A stretch of DNA of 17,142 nt from Clostridiales bacterium. GTDB taxonomy: Bacteria; Bacillota; Clostridia; Peptostreptococcales; NVVX01. The first letter of the stretch is position 1, and each line of letters opens with the position of its first letter. Positions 8,706 through 15,990 of this stretch are shown piece by piece. The notes beneath the pieces are model-generated. The model made no database searches, was not told the DNA's origin, and saw only the letters and a list, made by a program, of their open reading frames with translations. The position numbers and the translations under genes were made by a program. The DNA lies in contig JAJOKQ010000080.1 of NCBI GenBank assembly GCA_021129785.1, positions 1 through 17,142 of the forward strand. The letters are read 5' to 3'.

Positions 8706-8720
8706 ATTGTGAGGTAAAAT

Positions 8721-9851
8721 GTGAAAGAAAATGAGAGAATAACTAATGCTTTTGTATCTTTTATCTATGGAGATATTTTAACCTTAAATAAAAGAAGAAC
8801 AAAAAAAGGTATAAATGAAAAAAAAGAGATGGGTCGCAAACAGTGGTCGTATACATCAGAACTATTATTAATACTATCGAAATGCTTAATTGATAATGAA
8901 AAAATGTACGAAGTTATAGTGGATAACAACAGACTAAGCGAGGAACTTGATTTTTGGAAGTACTATATAACTGAAAAGGCAACTAATATTACCGGTAGAA
9001 TAAACGTAGGTGTTAATTACTATAATAATAAAGAATATTGGGATTGTAAAATAGGGTGTGGTTTTAGCAGTGTTATTTTATTTGCACTTGCCAATAAAAA
9101 CTATAATGTTACGCAGAGGGAAACATACAAACAGATATTAATTTTTAATCGACATCCACAAGTAGTCTTGGCAGGACTATTACTTGCTAGGACAGCACAT
9201 ATGTTATTAGAAAACAGTGATATTACAAAGGTAGAGCTATACGAGAGACTAAAAGATTTTTTAATTCACTTACAGCTAGCAGATTTAGAAAATGAATTTT
9301 CAGGTGAACTGCCTAATAGTTATAGAGTAAGCTTCGAGAGAGAAAAAATAAATTTTATGCTTGAAATGGGTAGTATACATAATAACGATTTAAGAGAAAA
9401 AGAAGTAATTACTAGCAAGAACAAATTCTTAGAATCGATTTACTGTTATTGGGAACTAGTAAAAAAGGGTGAGATCAATGTAGATTATGCCGATAATGAA
9501 GGATTTTCAGAAATATATGCAATAGCACACACGCTGTATGCTCTAAATAACAAACTAGCTTTTGAAGAATCTAGCGAAAATATAGAGTGGAAATTTGTCA
9601 AGGAAATGAGTGTTTACATCAATAAACTAAGGCATTTTCACGTGTCGAAAAAAAGATACATATCTTGTAATCAAAACATTGATTTGTTTTCTTTACAGGT
9701 AGGTGACAGAGTTAAGCATCAGATACTAAACTTGTGCAAGATTTTAGAAAAAAGAGTAGTGAAGCATGAGAAAAAAACAGAAACGACTATAATTGTTGAG
9801 TGTAAATCGGGAGTTTATGAGTTAAAACAGTATAATTGTATGAAGAATTAG
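8721..9851 (+). CDS. Unrecognised protein, possibly a degenerate ADP-ribosylglycohydrolase fold
   Basis: GTG start, GAGGT six bases upstream, 376 residues, no signal peptide or membrane segment, many Lys, Glu and Asn. No family is certain. By eye the order of motifs follows the all-helical ADP-ribosylglycohydrolase (DraG/ARH) family: an N-terminal block FVSFIYGDIL (11-20) like the family's GallGDalG; WSYTSELLLIL (42-52) where the family has the metal-binding TDDT; a Gly-rich NVGVNYYNNKEYW region; RHPQVVLAGLLLARTAH like the THP-containing helix; and EGFSEIYAIAHTLYAL (260-275) where the family has GGDTDTIAAIAGAL. If right, both metal-binding acidic clusters are lost and the protein is a non-catalytic relative that may bind ADP-ribose or a partner. 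It sits between argS and a MurG-type gene, possibly in the argS transcript. Confidence 0.5.
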   Translation: MKENERITNAFVSFIYGDILTLNKRRTKKGINEKKEMGRKQWSYTSELLLILSKCLIDNEKMYEVIVDNNRLSEELDFWKYYITEKATNITGRINVGVNYYNNKEYWDCKIGCGFSSVILFALANKNYNVTQRETYKQILIFNRHPQVVLAGLLLARTAHMLLENSDITKVELYERLKDFLIHLQLADLENEFSGELPNSYRVSFEREKINFMLEMGSIHNNDLREKEVITSKNKFLESIYCYWELVKKGEINVDYADNEGFSEIYAIAHTLYALNNKLAFEESSENIEWKFVKEMSVYINKLRHFHVSKKRYISCNQNIDLFSLQVGDRVKHQILNLCKILEKRVVKHEKKTETTIIVECKSGVYELKQYNCMKN

Positions 9852-9875
9852 TGATAATCAAGGAGGAGCATTTGG

Positions 9876-10946
9876 ATGCATAATAAATCAATAGTATTCA
9901 CTGGTGGTGGATCTATGGGGCATGTATCAGTCAATTTGGCAATTATTCCAAGATTCATTGAAGATGGTTGGAAAGTGTATTATATAGGTTCTAAAAAAGG
10001 AATAGAAAAGCAGCTTGTATCAAAGCTAGATAAGGTTCAATATTTAACAATAAGTACCGGAAAGCTGAGACGATACATTGACATTAAGAACGTAACGGAT
10101 CCCTTTAGAGTGCTTTCAGGGATATTTCAATCATATTCTATAATAAGAAGAATAAAGCCAAATGTCATTTTTTCGAAAGGTGGGTTTGTTTCGCCACCAG
10201 TTGTATTAGGAGGTTGGCTTAACAATGTACCTGTGGTATTGCACGAGTCAGACTTGACCCCAGGGTTAGCGAACAAAATAAGCATGCCATTTGTAAAAAA
10301 AATATGCACTACTTTTGATGCCACAAGAAAATTTGTTTCTAAAGAAAAAGTTCACTACATTGGTCCTATAACTAGAGACTCCTTAAAGAAGGGCATTAGT
10401 GAGCGTGGGCGAGATTTTTTAGGCTTTACGGGTGATAAGCCAGTACTGCTGATAATGGGCGGTAGTTTAGGGGCCAAGCACTTAAATGCTGTCATTAGAA
10501 CAAATTTAAAGAATTTACTTTCAGGGTTTCAGATCATACATATATGTGGCAAAGGAAACATAGAAAAGTCAATAAAAATTGCTGGTTATAAGCAAATAGA
10601 GTATGTAGAAGAAGAACTGGCTGATATTATTGCGCTAAGCGATTTAGTCGTCTCAAGAGCAGGATCAAATGCTATTTTTGAGTTCTTATATTTTAGAAAG
10701 CCGATGGTATTGATTCCGCTCTCAAGAGCATCAAGTAGAGGAGACCAAATACTAAATGCACAAGAATTCAAAAGAAAAGGATATTGCGAGGTTGTAGAAG
10801 ATGAAGATATGGATAAAAATACATTTCTAGATACAGTATATAAAGTGTTTAAAGATAAGAACAAGTACATTACAGAGATGAATAAAACGAAAATGCGAGA
10901 TAATACAAAAGAGCTTTACTCTGTTATATTGAACGTGGCGAAGTGA
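9876..10946 (+). CDS. murG: MurG-type glycosyltransferase
   Basis: Probably adds GlcNAc from UDP-GlcNAc to lipid I, forming lipid II at the inner face of the membrane. At 356 residues it has the standard length of this GT28 two-domain enzyme. The N-terminal Gly-rich loop is GGGSMGHV (10-17) where classic MurG has GGTGGH; the conserved His16 is kept. SKGGFVSPPVV and HESDLTPGLANK (123-134) follow. The UDP-GlcNAc-binding C-domain has MGGSLGAKHLN (194-204), SRAGSNAIFE (260-269) and SRASSRGDQILNAQEF (283-298), the last corresponding to the conserved nucleotide-sugar loop. AGGAGG precedes the ATG by nine bases. It lies outside a division-wall cluster, so it may be a second, MurG2-like copy as known from some Bacillus; that is inference. 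Confidence 0.87.
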   Translation: MHNKSIVFTGGGSMGHVSVNLAIIPRFIEDGWKVYYIGSKKGIEKQLVSKLDKVQYLTISTGKLRRYIDIKNVTDPFRVLSGIFQSYSIIRRIKPNVIFSKGGFVSPPVVLGGWLNNVPVVLHESDLTPGLANKISMPFVKKICTTFDATRKFVSKEKVHYIGPITRDSLKKGISERGRDFLGFTGDKPVLLIMGGSLGAKHLNAVIRTNLKNLLSGFQIIHICGKGNIEKSIKIAGYKQIEYVEEELADIIALSDLVVSRAGSNAIFEFLYFRKPMVLIPLSRASSRGDQILNAQEFKRKGYCEVVEDEDMDKNTFLDTVYKVFKDKNKYITEMNKTKMRDNTKELYSVILNVAK

Positions 10947-10951
10947 TTTTG

Positions 10952-10980
10952 TTTACTATTGACAGATAATGTAGTATAAT
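10952..10980 (+). promoter_or_regulatory. Sigma-A-type promoter for the ABC cassette
   Basis: TTTACT (10952-10957), 17 bp, then a perfect TATAAT (10975-10980). It lies in the 133-bp gap after the MurG-type gene, about 100 bp before the exported-protein start. A TTGACA at 10959-10964 is only 10 bp from the same -10 and cannot be its -35. Downstream, ATACA-TAAT-TGTAT is a weak inverted repeat that could be an operator, but this is speculative. Confidence 0.65.
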
Positions 10981-11079
10981 GTTCTTTCAGGAAAAACACA
11001 TACATAATTGTATATGCGTAGAGCGTAATCAAATAATGATATGCAGTTTTTACAAATAAACTTTAAAGGGGAAATCATA

Positions 11080-12513
11080 ATGAAGAAAATGTTACCTAGC
11101 AGGAAAATTATTTTAGCAATGGCAGTTGTATTTATACTTTTGCTTGTAGTCAGCTTAGCGGCTCCGGCAATAAAATCTAATGTAATAAGGATGGATCCAG
11201 TTAACCATTTGATGTATAGCGTTAATAAAACAAGCCAAGAAACAAGTGCTCAAACATCTTCTACGATTGGAATGAAATTGAACAAAGAAGAATTGCTTGA
11301 AATGGGAATATTTGAGTTTAGCGCTGATGAAGAGGCAATGTTCGATTTTGCAAACTCGTTACTTGAAAATTTAACTTTTGTTGTAGATGAATCACTTGAA
11401 GTAAACACAATAGACGGGAAATTAAATTTTAGAGGGGATTCAAGTTTTGACATGAAATATTCTGGTCATTCTTTGCTTAACTATGAATTAGTTATAGACC
11501 AGTGGGATTGGCTGATAAAATCTGAGCTTATGCATTCGCAGCCATTTCTAATAGATGTAAATAAAATCGCTAATAAATTGTTTGACTATTCGATCGATGG
11601 AATTAACGATATAAACGTAGATGAGTATATAAGCATGTTGACAGATACTACTACGCAAGAATGGAGAGCTTTTGAAAATAATTTACCTATTTACAAAACA
11701 CATCTAAGAACATTTATAGAGCCAAGATTAGTGGAAAAAGGTGAAGGACCTATAGTACTTGAAACACATGAGACACAGCGTAGTTTTGGAGAAACGATAA
11801 TTCATGATGGGATTCATTACGAAATAAGTTTCAGCGTTAAAGAATATTATGATTTCTATGAAGTTCTAGTACGTGAAGCAAAAACAGATGAAAAATTAAA
11901 AGCATTAGTCCAAGCGACTGCTGCTAGAGTGCTAGATCATGTAATAGAAACTAAAGATTATGAAGTATTTGGGTTAACAACTGAAGAAATGCAAACAGCT
12001 TTAGATAGAACAGACAATGATTGGGATAAATGGTGGAACGAAAGCTTTGATCAAATGATAGAGTCTTTTGATATGATGCAAGAAGCATTTATTATGCCAG
12101 AAATGCCAGAAATGAGCTACACATACTTAATTTCGATTGATTCGAGCGATAGAATTAGAAGAATCGAAGCAGATATGAACCTTGGATTTATGAGCATGAA
12201 TCTAGTATCAACTGTTACGGCTTTTGGTGAAAATGTTGAAATTAAATCTGTACTAGAAAACGAAAATATGATTAAAGTTCACCAACTTATTGATGACCCT
12301 ATAATGGGAGCGGAAGTAGGAACGGAAGTGGCAACTAATTTTGTATCAAATTTCTTTAGTAGCGAAGGGTTTACGACGTTATTAAATGACGTTAAAGAAA
12401 ATTCAAATATGTTACCAGCAGAAGAAAGAGATATGATAACGCAAAGCTTAGACATGATGTTAATGCAAATTGATATGATGCTACCAATCTTACTACAGCA
12501 AATGGGGATGTAA
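11080..12513 (+). CDS. Exported or membrane-anchored, Met-rich protein of an ABC cassette
   Basis: A 477-residue protein I do not recognise. I take ATG 11080 as start because AAAGGGGA lies eight bases before it; the in-frame ATG at 11041 has no ribosome site and would put 13 residues before the signal. Residues 1-30 (KKMLPSRK, then a long hydrophobic run ending LAAPAIKS) form a signal peptide or signal anchor; there is no lipobox Cys. The rest is an acidic extracytoplasmic domain, with an early VNKTSQETSAQTSS segment followed by beta-type strands, then DWDKWWNESFDQM, a methionine-rich stretch (MPEMPEMSYTYLISID) and a Met-rich tail ending MMLPILLQQMGM. The ABC ATPase begins 3 bp after its stop, its ribosome site lying inside this gene, so the two are probably translationally coupled. 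It may be a substrate-binding or accessory partner of that exporter. Confidence 0.75.
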   Translation: MKKMLPSRKIILAMAVVFILLLVVSLAAPAIKSNVIRMDPVNHLMYSVNKTSQETSAQTSSTIGMKLNKEELLEMGIFEFSADEEAMFDFANSLLENLTFVVDESLEVNTIDGKLNFRGDSSFDMKYSGHSLLNYELVIDQWDWLIKSELMHSQPFLIDVNKIANKLFDYSIDGINDINVDEYISMLTDTTTQEWRAFENNLPIYKTHLRTFIEPRLVEKGEGPIVLETHETQRSFGETIIHDGIHYEISFSVKEYYDFYEVLVREAKTDEKLKALVQATAARVLDHVIETKDYEVFGLTTEEMQTALDRTDNDWDKWWNESFDQMIESFDMMQEAFIMPEMPEMSYTYLISIDSSDRIRRIEADMNLGFMSMNLVSTVTAFGENVEIKSVLENENMIKVHQLIDDPIMGAEVGTEVATNFVSNFFSSEGFTTLLNDVKENSNMLPAEERDMITQSLDMMLMQIDMMLPILLQQMGM

Positions 12514-12516
12514 AAA

Positions 12517-13182
12517 TTGATTGCCGTATCTAATTTGAGCCATGTAATTGAAAAGAACTTCATATTAAGAGATATTGAGTTTTCGTTAGAAAGAAGTGAT
12601 GTATTAGGAATTGTCGGTCCCAATGGGGCCGGCAAATCTACATTGATTTCTATTCTTGCAGGAATTGTTGTGCCTACAAATGGACAAGTAATATATACAA
12701 ACAGTACTAGAATGACGAAGAAACAAAAAAGAAACCTAATATCTTACGTACCACAAGAAATTGCTTTATTCGATGAATTAAGTATATATGATAATCTGGT
12801 TTTGTTTGGAAACGAAAAAAACGCTATTGCTTTAAAAGAGAAAATTGGAGATGTATTAGAGCAACTATGCTTATCTGAAGAAAAAAATAAAACTGTTGCT
12901 AAGCTATCTGGCGGGATGAAAAGAAGAGTAAATATTGCAGTTAGCTTAATGAAAGATGCAAAGTATATATTTATGGACGAACCAGTTGTAGGGGTTGAAT
13001 ACAAAATTCGAGAAGATGTAGAAAAAATGATTAAAAGAATGCAAGGAGAAGGAAAAACGCTAATAATTAGTAGCCACCAGTTTGAGTTTCTTGAGAGCGT
13101 ATGCAATAAACTTTTATACTTAGTAGATGGCAATCAAAAATATTTTGGAGAATATAACGAACGAGCTTTTAAATCTTTGTAG
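12517..13182 (+). CDS. ABC transporter ATP-binding protein
   Basis: Cytoplasmic ATPase of an ABC-2 type exporter, 221 residues with all the motifs needed for hydrolysis: Walker A GPNGAGKST (34-42), Q-loop YVPQE, signature LSGGMKRR (130-137), Walker B IFMDEP with Asp154-Glu155, and the H-loop SSHQ with His187. The D-loop region reads VVGVEYKIR, with Glu where family members usually have Asp. Start is TTG three bases after the previous stop, served by GGGGATG inside the upstream gene. It is shorter at the C-terminus than the ~300-residue drug-resistance type ATPases, so it resembles CcmA-like ATPases of small exporters. The two permeases follow directly. Substrate unknown. Confidence 0.93.
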   Translation: MIAVSNLSHVIEKNFILRDIEFSLERSDVLGIVGPNGAGKSTLISILAGIVVPTNGQVIYTNSTRMTKKQKRNLISYVPQEIALFDELSIYDNLVLFGNEKNAIALKEKIGDVLEQLCLSEEKNKTVAKLSGGMKRRVNIAVSLMKDAKYIFMDEPVVGVEYKIREDVEKMIKRMQGEGKTLIISSHQFEFLESVCNKLLYLVDGNQKYFGEYNERAFKSL

Positions 13183-13221
13183 GTTTTAAATCTAAATATA
13201 AAGATGATAAAGGAAGAAATT

Positions 13222-14460
13222 ATGAGAAGATTCTTAGATTTACTACATCTCGACTATAAGAGGATGATTAGTCAAATAGCTAAACTGGCGCTGTTGTTAA
13301 GTGCTTTTTTCGTTGTGATTGCATTAATATTCACTTTATCAGAGAAGAAGCTGGATATAGATACAAGCATAGCTTTAGTAGCTAGAGAGCAAGCTGTAGA
13401 AGTAAAAACACTAATAAGAAATATAACTGCTAACAAATTAGATAACATTGTTGATTTTTATGAAACAGACTATAATCATGCCAGAGAACTTCTAGAAAAG
13501 AACGAAATAATTGCAATAGTTGAATTGCCAGAAGATATTATGGGGCAGATATACAATAGAGAAATTGTAGACATTTCTATTCACTCGAATAATCCCAAAG
13601 ATATCAGAGTGCAATTCTTAAAAAAGTACATTGATAATTTAGTTTTTAGCTTAAACGAAGGTCAGAGTGCAGCCATGATTTACTGGGATGTTATGAGAGA
13701 GCAAAACATAGCTAGAGAAGAAAGAATACAAAGTTTCAATTCTTTAGCATTAACATATATGACAACATTTTTACTTAGAGGAAATGTATTTGGGGACGAA
13801 TACAATATCGATAAATTCCAAGGGAAAACCTTTATTCACTACTACTTTTTTTCTATGCTAGTTATTCTAATGATAATTAGTACAATTCTATTTCATTCTT
13901 TCTTAGATGACGACATCAAAAAAGGGAAAATTGAGCGATTATTAAGCTCTAACTATAGCATTACTCATATATACGCATCTAAAATAGTAGGTGGCGTGCT
14001 TTTTTCGTCAATCGGTATCATATTGTTAAAAGCAGCCTATATGCTTGTGTTTAACGCATTTTCATTGAGGGCACTGTTTGTTTTTATCATAAACTATATA
14101 TTGGTAAGTATTGTTATTCAATCAATAATTATCGTGCTTTACCTGTATATTAAAAACGAGATACTTAGAGACGGAGTTTTCATGGCATTTATACTTACAG
14201 GATCAATTACAGGGGGGCTAATACTACCATTTCAATCACTCCCAAATTTCTTCAGCAAAATGAGCCAATTTAATATTTTTGCAATAAGCCATAACTTACT
14301 AATGGCTAGCAAAGGTGGCAAGGGGACGTTTCGTTTGACAGGTACTTTTGACTCGATTGTTTCAAATCAAGAGTTTCCTTCTTTGTTGGTCTTAGCTGTA
14401 CTCTTTTTAATTTCGGTGATCCTAATAATTAAGAAACACAGAGCTGGGAGGGTGTTGTAG
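13222..14460 (+). CDS. ABC-2 type permease, first subunit
   Basis: A 412-residue membrane subunit. I prefer ATG 13222 over the in-frame ATG at 13204 because AGGAAG lies before 13222 and nothing before 13204. Architecture: one helix (about 20-39), a large extracytoplasmic domain (about 40-200), then five helices near 206-226, 256-275, 285-310, 319-337 and 387-403. This is the classic 1 + 5 layout of ABC-2 permeases with a YhgE-like external loop. The cytoplasmic loop after helix 2 (DDDIKKGKIERLLSSNYSITHIYASK) matches the usual coupling region E-K-x-x-G-x-x-E-R-L-L. The next gene overlaps its stop by one base (TAG and GTG share G14460), which implies coupled translation and a heterodimeric channel. 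Confidence 0.88.
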   Translation: MRRFLDLLHLDYKRMISQIAKLALLLSAFFVVIALIFTLSEKKLDIDTSIALVAREQAVEVKTLIRNITANKLDNIVDFYETDYNHARELLEKNEIIAIVELPEDIMGQIYNREIVDISIHSNNPKDIRVQFLKKYIDNLVFSLNEGQSAAMIYWDVMREQNIAREERIQSFNSLALTYMTTFLLRGNVFGDEYNIDKFQGKTFIHYYFFSMLVILMIISTILFHSFLDDDIKKGKIERLLSSNYSITHIYASKIVGGVLFSSIGIILLKAAYMLVFNAFSLRALFVFIINYILVSIVIQSIIIVLYLYIKNEILRDGVFMAFILTGSITGGLILPFQSLPNFFSKMSQFNIFAISHNLLMASKGGKGTFRLTGTFDSIVSNQEFPSLLVLAVLFLISVILIIKKHRAGRVL

Positions 14461-15521
14461 TGAGAAACTTCATTCTAATAAAACTAAAAAACAACCTATT
14501 TAATTACAAGAATTTGATTTTATATCTAGTTCTTATTACCACAATTTCTTTTCTTAGCATTCATATAAACAATGAGCAAATGGCAGAAGACTTTTTGTAC
14601 ACAGTAGCCATAATAGATTATGATGAATCGGAATTATCAAGTAGTTTTATAAAAGAACTAAAAGCATCACCTAGTATAGAAGTAATAGTTTTAGAAAATA
14701 TAGATGGAGCAATACAAAGACTAACACGAGGGAGTTATGACGTTATATACGAAATTAACAGAGGCTTTGAAGAAGATATTTTAGCAGGCAATTTCGAAGA
14801 TGTTATTACGCTACATAAAGAAATTGACTCATTAGCAGTTGCATGGATAAATGATCAAATTAGCATACAAATCGTAAGAGAGTGGATATTTCAAGATATG
14901 CTATTAAGGCTAAACAAACTAGACGTCGATTTTGATGTTAAAACATTGCGAGAGGGATTTGAACAGAGGCAAGAAGAAAGCACTTTAGTTAAAATAAACG
15001 AAATAGTAGTGGCTGGTGGAGGCACGATTAAAGAGAAAAATACAAAACACAACAGCAAATATGCATTTAAGTTGATGTGGGGGGTTTTTATTTTATACTC
15101 ATTGATTAGCATTGGCAAAAATATAATAACCGAAAAAGAAAAAGGGATTGTTAAAAGATTAGAACTATCAAATATGACAGTATTTAGATACCAACTTAGC
15201 TACTTCATAATCGGATTAGTAAATACACTAATACCATTTATAATCTCAAGTATCATTGTTTTAAACTATAATATTTTTAACTTGGGAGAAACTATTTTCT
15301 TAATAATTGATACAGTACTATACTCCATAGTAACTTGGTTTGCAGTGATACTTTTAATAAAATTAACGAAAACAAAAAGAACCTACATATTAACTAGTCA
15401 GCTTTTTTTAATAGCAAACATATTACTTGGAAGTGGCATAATATATAATTTATTTATAGTGTCGGATGTATTGTCGTGGGCAATGCCACTGAGATGGTAC
15501 GTTCAAAATACAGTACAGTAG
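14460..15521 (+). CDS. ABC-2 type permease, second subunit, probably C-terminally truncated
   Basis: A 353-residue partner of the preceding permease, starting at GTG with GGGAGGG upstream. It has one N-terminal helix (about 18-36), an extracytoplasmic domain (about 37-200), then helices near 205-222, 248-270, 280-300 and 314-333. The coupling loop TEKEKGIVKRLELSNMTVFRYQLS is present. It then ends at LSWAMPLRWYVQNTVQ, right after the P-x-x-W segment that in this family precedes a last external loop and a sixth helix; the sister permease has about 60 further residues including that helix. No frame in the next 160 bp encodes a replacement. So the gene looks cut short at its 3' end, close to a zone with other lesions. 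It might still work, but this is uncertain. Confidence 0.85.
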   Translation: MRNFILIKLKNNLFNYKNLILYLVLITTISFLSIHINNEQMAEDFLYTVAIIDYDESELSSSFIKELKASPSIEVIVLENIDGAIQRLTRGSYDVIYEINRGFEEDILAGNFEDVITLHKEIDSLAVAWINDQISIQIVREWIFQDMLLRLNKLDVDFDVKTLREGFEQRQEESTLVKINEIVVAGGGTIKEKNTKHNSKYAFKLMWGVFILYSLISIGKNIITEKEKGIVKRLELSNMTVFRYQLSYFIIGLVNTLIPFIISSIIVLNYNIFNLGETIFLIIDTVLYSIVTWFAVILLIKLTKTKRTYILTSQLFLIANILLGSGIIYNLFIVSDVLSWAMPLRWYVQNTVQ

Positions 15522-15618
15522 TGAATGTTAAATGAGAGGAACTCGTGTCTATATCGTTGTTGTCAGAAGCGACGCTACATATGCTTCACTAGCCCTGTGG
15601 AATAACGATAAAAGATAT

Positions 15619-15629
15619 TTACGACGTAA
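15619..15629. promoter_or_regulatory. Palindrome next to the -35 of the Xre promoter
   Basis: TTACGACGTAA is a perfect inverted repeat around one base, ending one base before the TTGACA -35. Its place fits an operator, perhaps for autoregulation by the downstream Xre protein. Only one short copy is seen, so support is limited. Confidence 0.3.
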
Positions 15630-15630
15630 C

Positions 15631-15659
15631 TTGACATTTAATATGCTAAACGGTATTAT
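15631..15659 (+). promoter_or_regulatory. Near-consensus sigma-A promoter
   Basis: TTGACA (15631-15636), 17 bp, TATTAT (15654-15659): a perfect -35 and a one-mismatch -10 (T for A at the fifth position of TATAAT) at ideal spacing. The Xre-type regulator starts 24 bp after the -10, with GAGGTG as ribosome site. The 100 bp before it hold no recognisable gene. Confidence 0.8.
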
Positions 15660-15682
15660 TATTTAAATGACGAGGTGTTTCT

Positions 15683-15990
15683 ATGATTAAAATCAAAGTA
15701 TCAGATATGTTAGGAAAATATAAAATGACGCGGAAGAAACTATCCAAATTAACTGGGATAAGAGCCAACACAATTGGGCATTGTATAATGAAACAGTAAA
15801 GCGAATAGATATTGATTCTTTAGACAAAATGTGTAAAGTGTTTAACTGCGAGCTCAATGAAATAATAGAATATGTTCCAGACGAAGCTGTTTTCGAGAAA
15901 AACAACATGTTAAATCTTAAAATCGCTTCGGATTTCAGCTCAATTAGGAGATGCAGAGCTTATAAAAAGTGGAACAACGTCTATTATTAA
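15683..15990 (+). pseudogene. Xre/Cro-type mini-regulator, broken by a one-base frameshift
   Basis: Small DNA-binding regulators of the YozG-like Xre group are about 65-70 residues. ATG 15683 has GAGGTG upstream and encodes MIKIKVSDMLGKYKMTRKKL then SKLTGIRANTIG, a clear helix-turn-helix first half, before this frame runs into HCIMKQ and a stop at 15797. The second half, ALYNETVKRIDIDSLDKMCK then VFNCELNEIIEYVPDE, continues in the next frame from 15778. Adding one G to the GGG at 15776-15778 joins them exactly (NTIG-ALYNE). So this is a one-base deletion, or a base missed in a short G run. The frame then runs on to 15990 through sequence not like this family (from about 15890), suggesting that the original 3' end was lost at a junction with the amidohydrolase fragment. 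Confidence 0.8.

Noticed and set aside
10959..10980. TTGACA plus TATAAT as one promoter
   Set aside because: The spacing is only 10 bp. TTTACT at 10952 gives a proper 17-bp spacer with the same -10.
11041..11079. ATG 11041 as the start of the exported protein
   Set aside because: No ribosome site, and it would place extra residues before a normal signal peptide that begins at 11080 with AAAGGGGA upstream.
15564..15590. GAAGC...GCTTC hairpin after the permease as a terminator
   Set aside because: Only five base pairs around a 12-base loop and no T-run.
15525..15605. 26-codon reading frame after the second permease
   Set aside because: No ribosome site, unusual Cys/Arg-rich composition and no membrane helix, so it is neither a gene nor the missing permease end.
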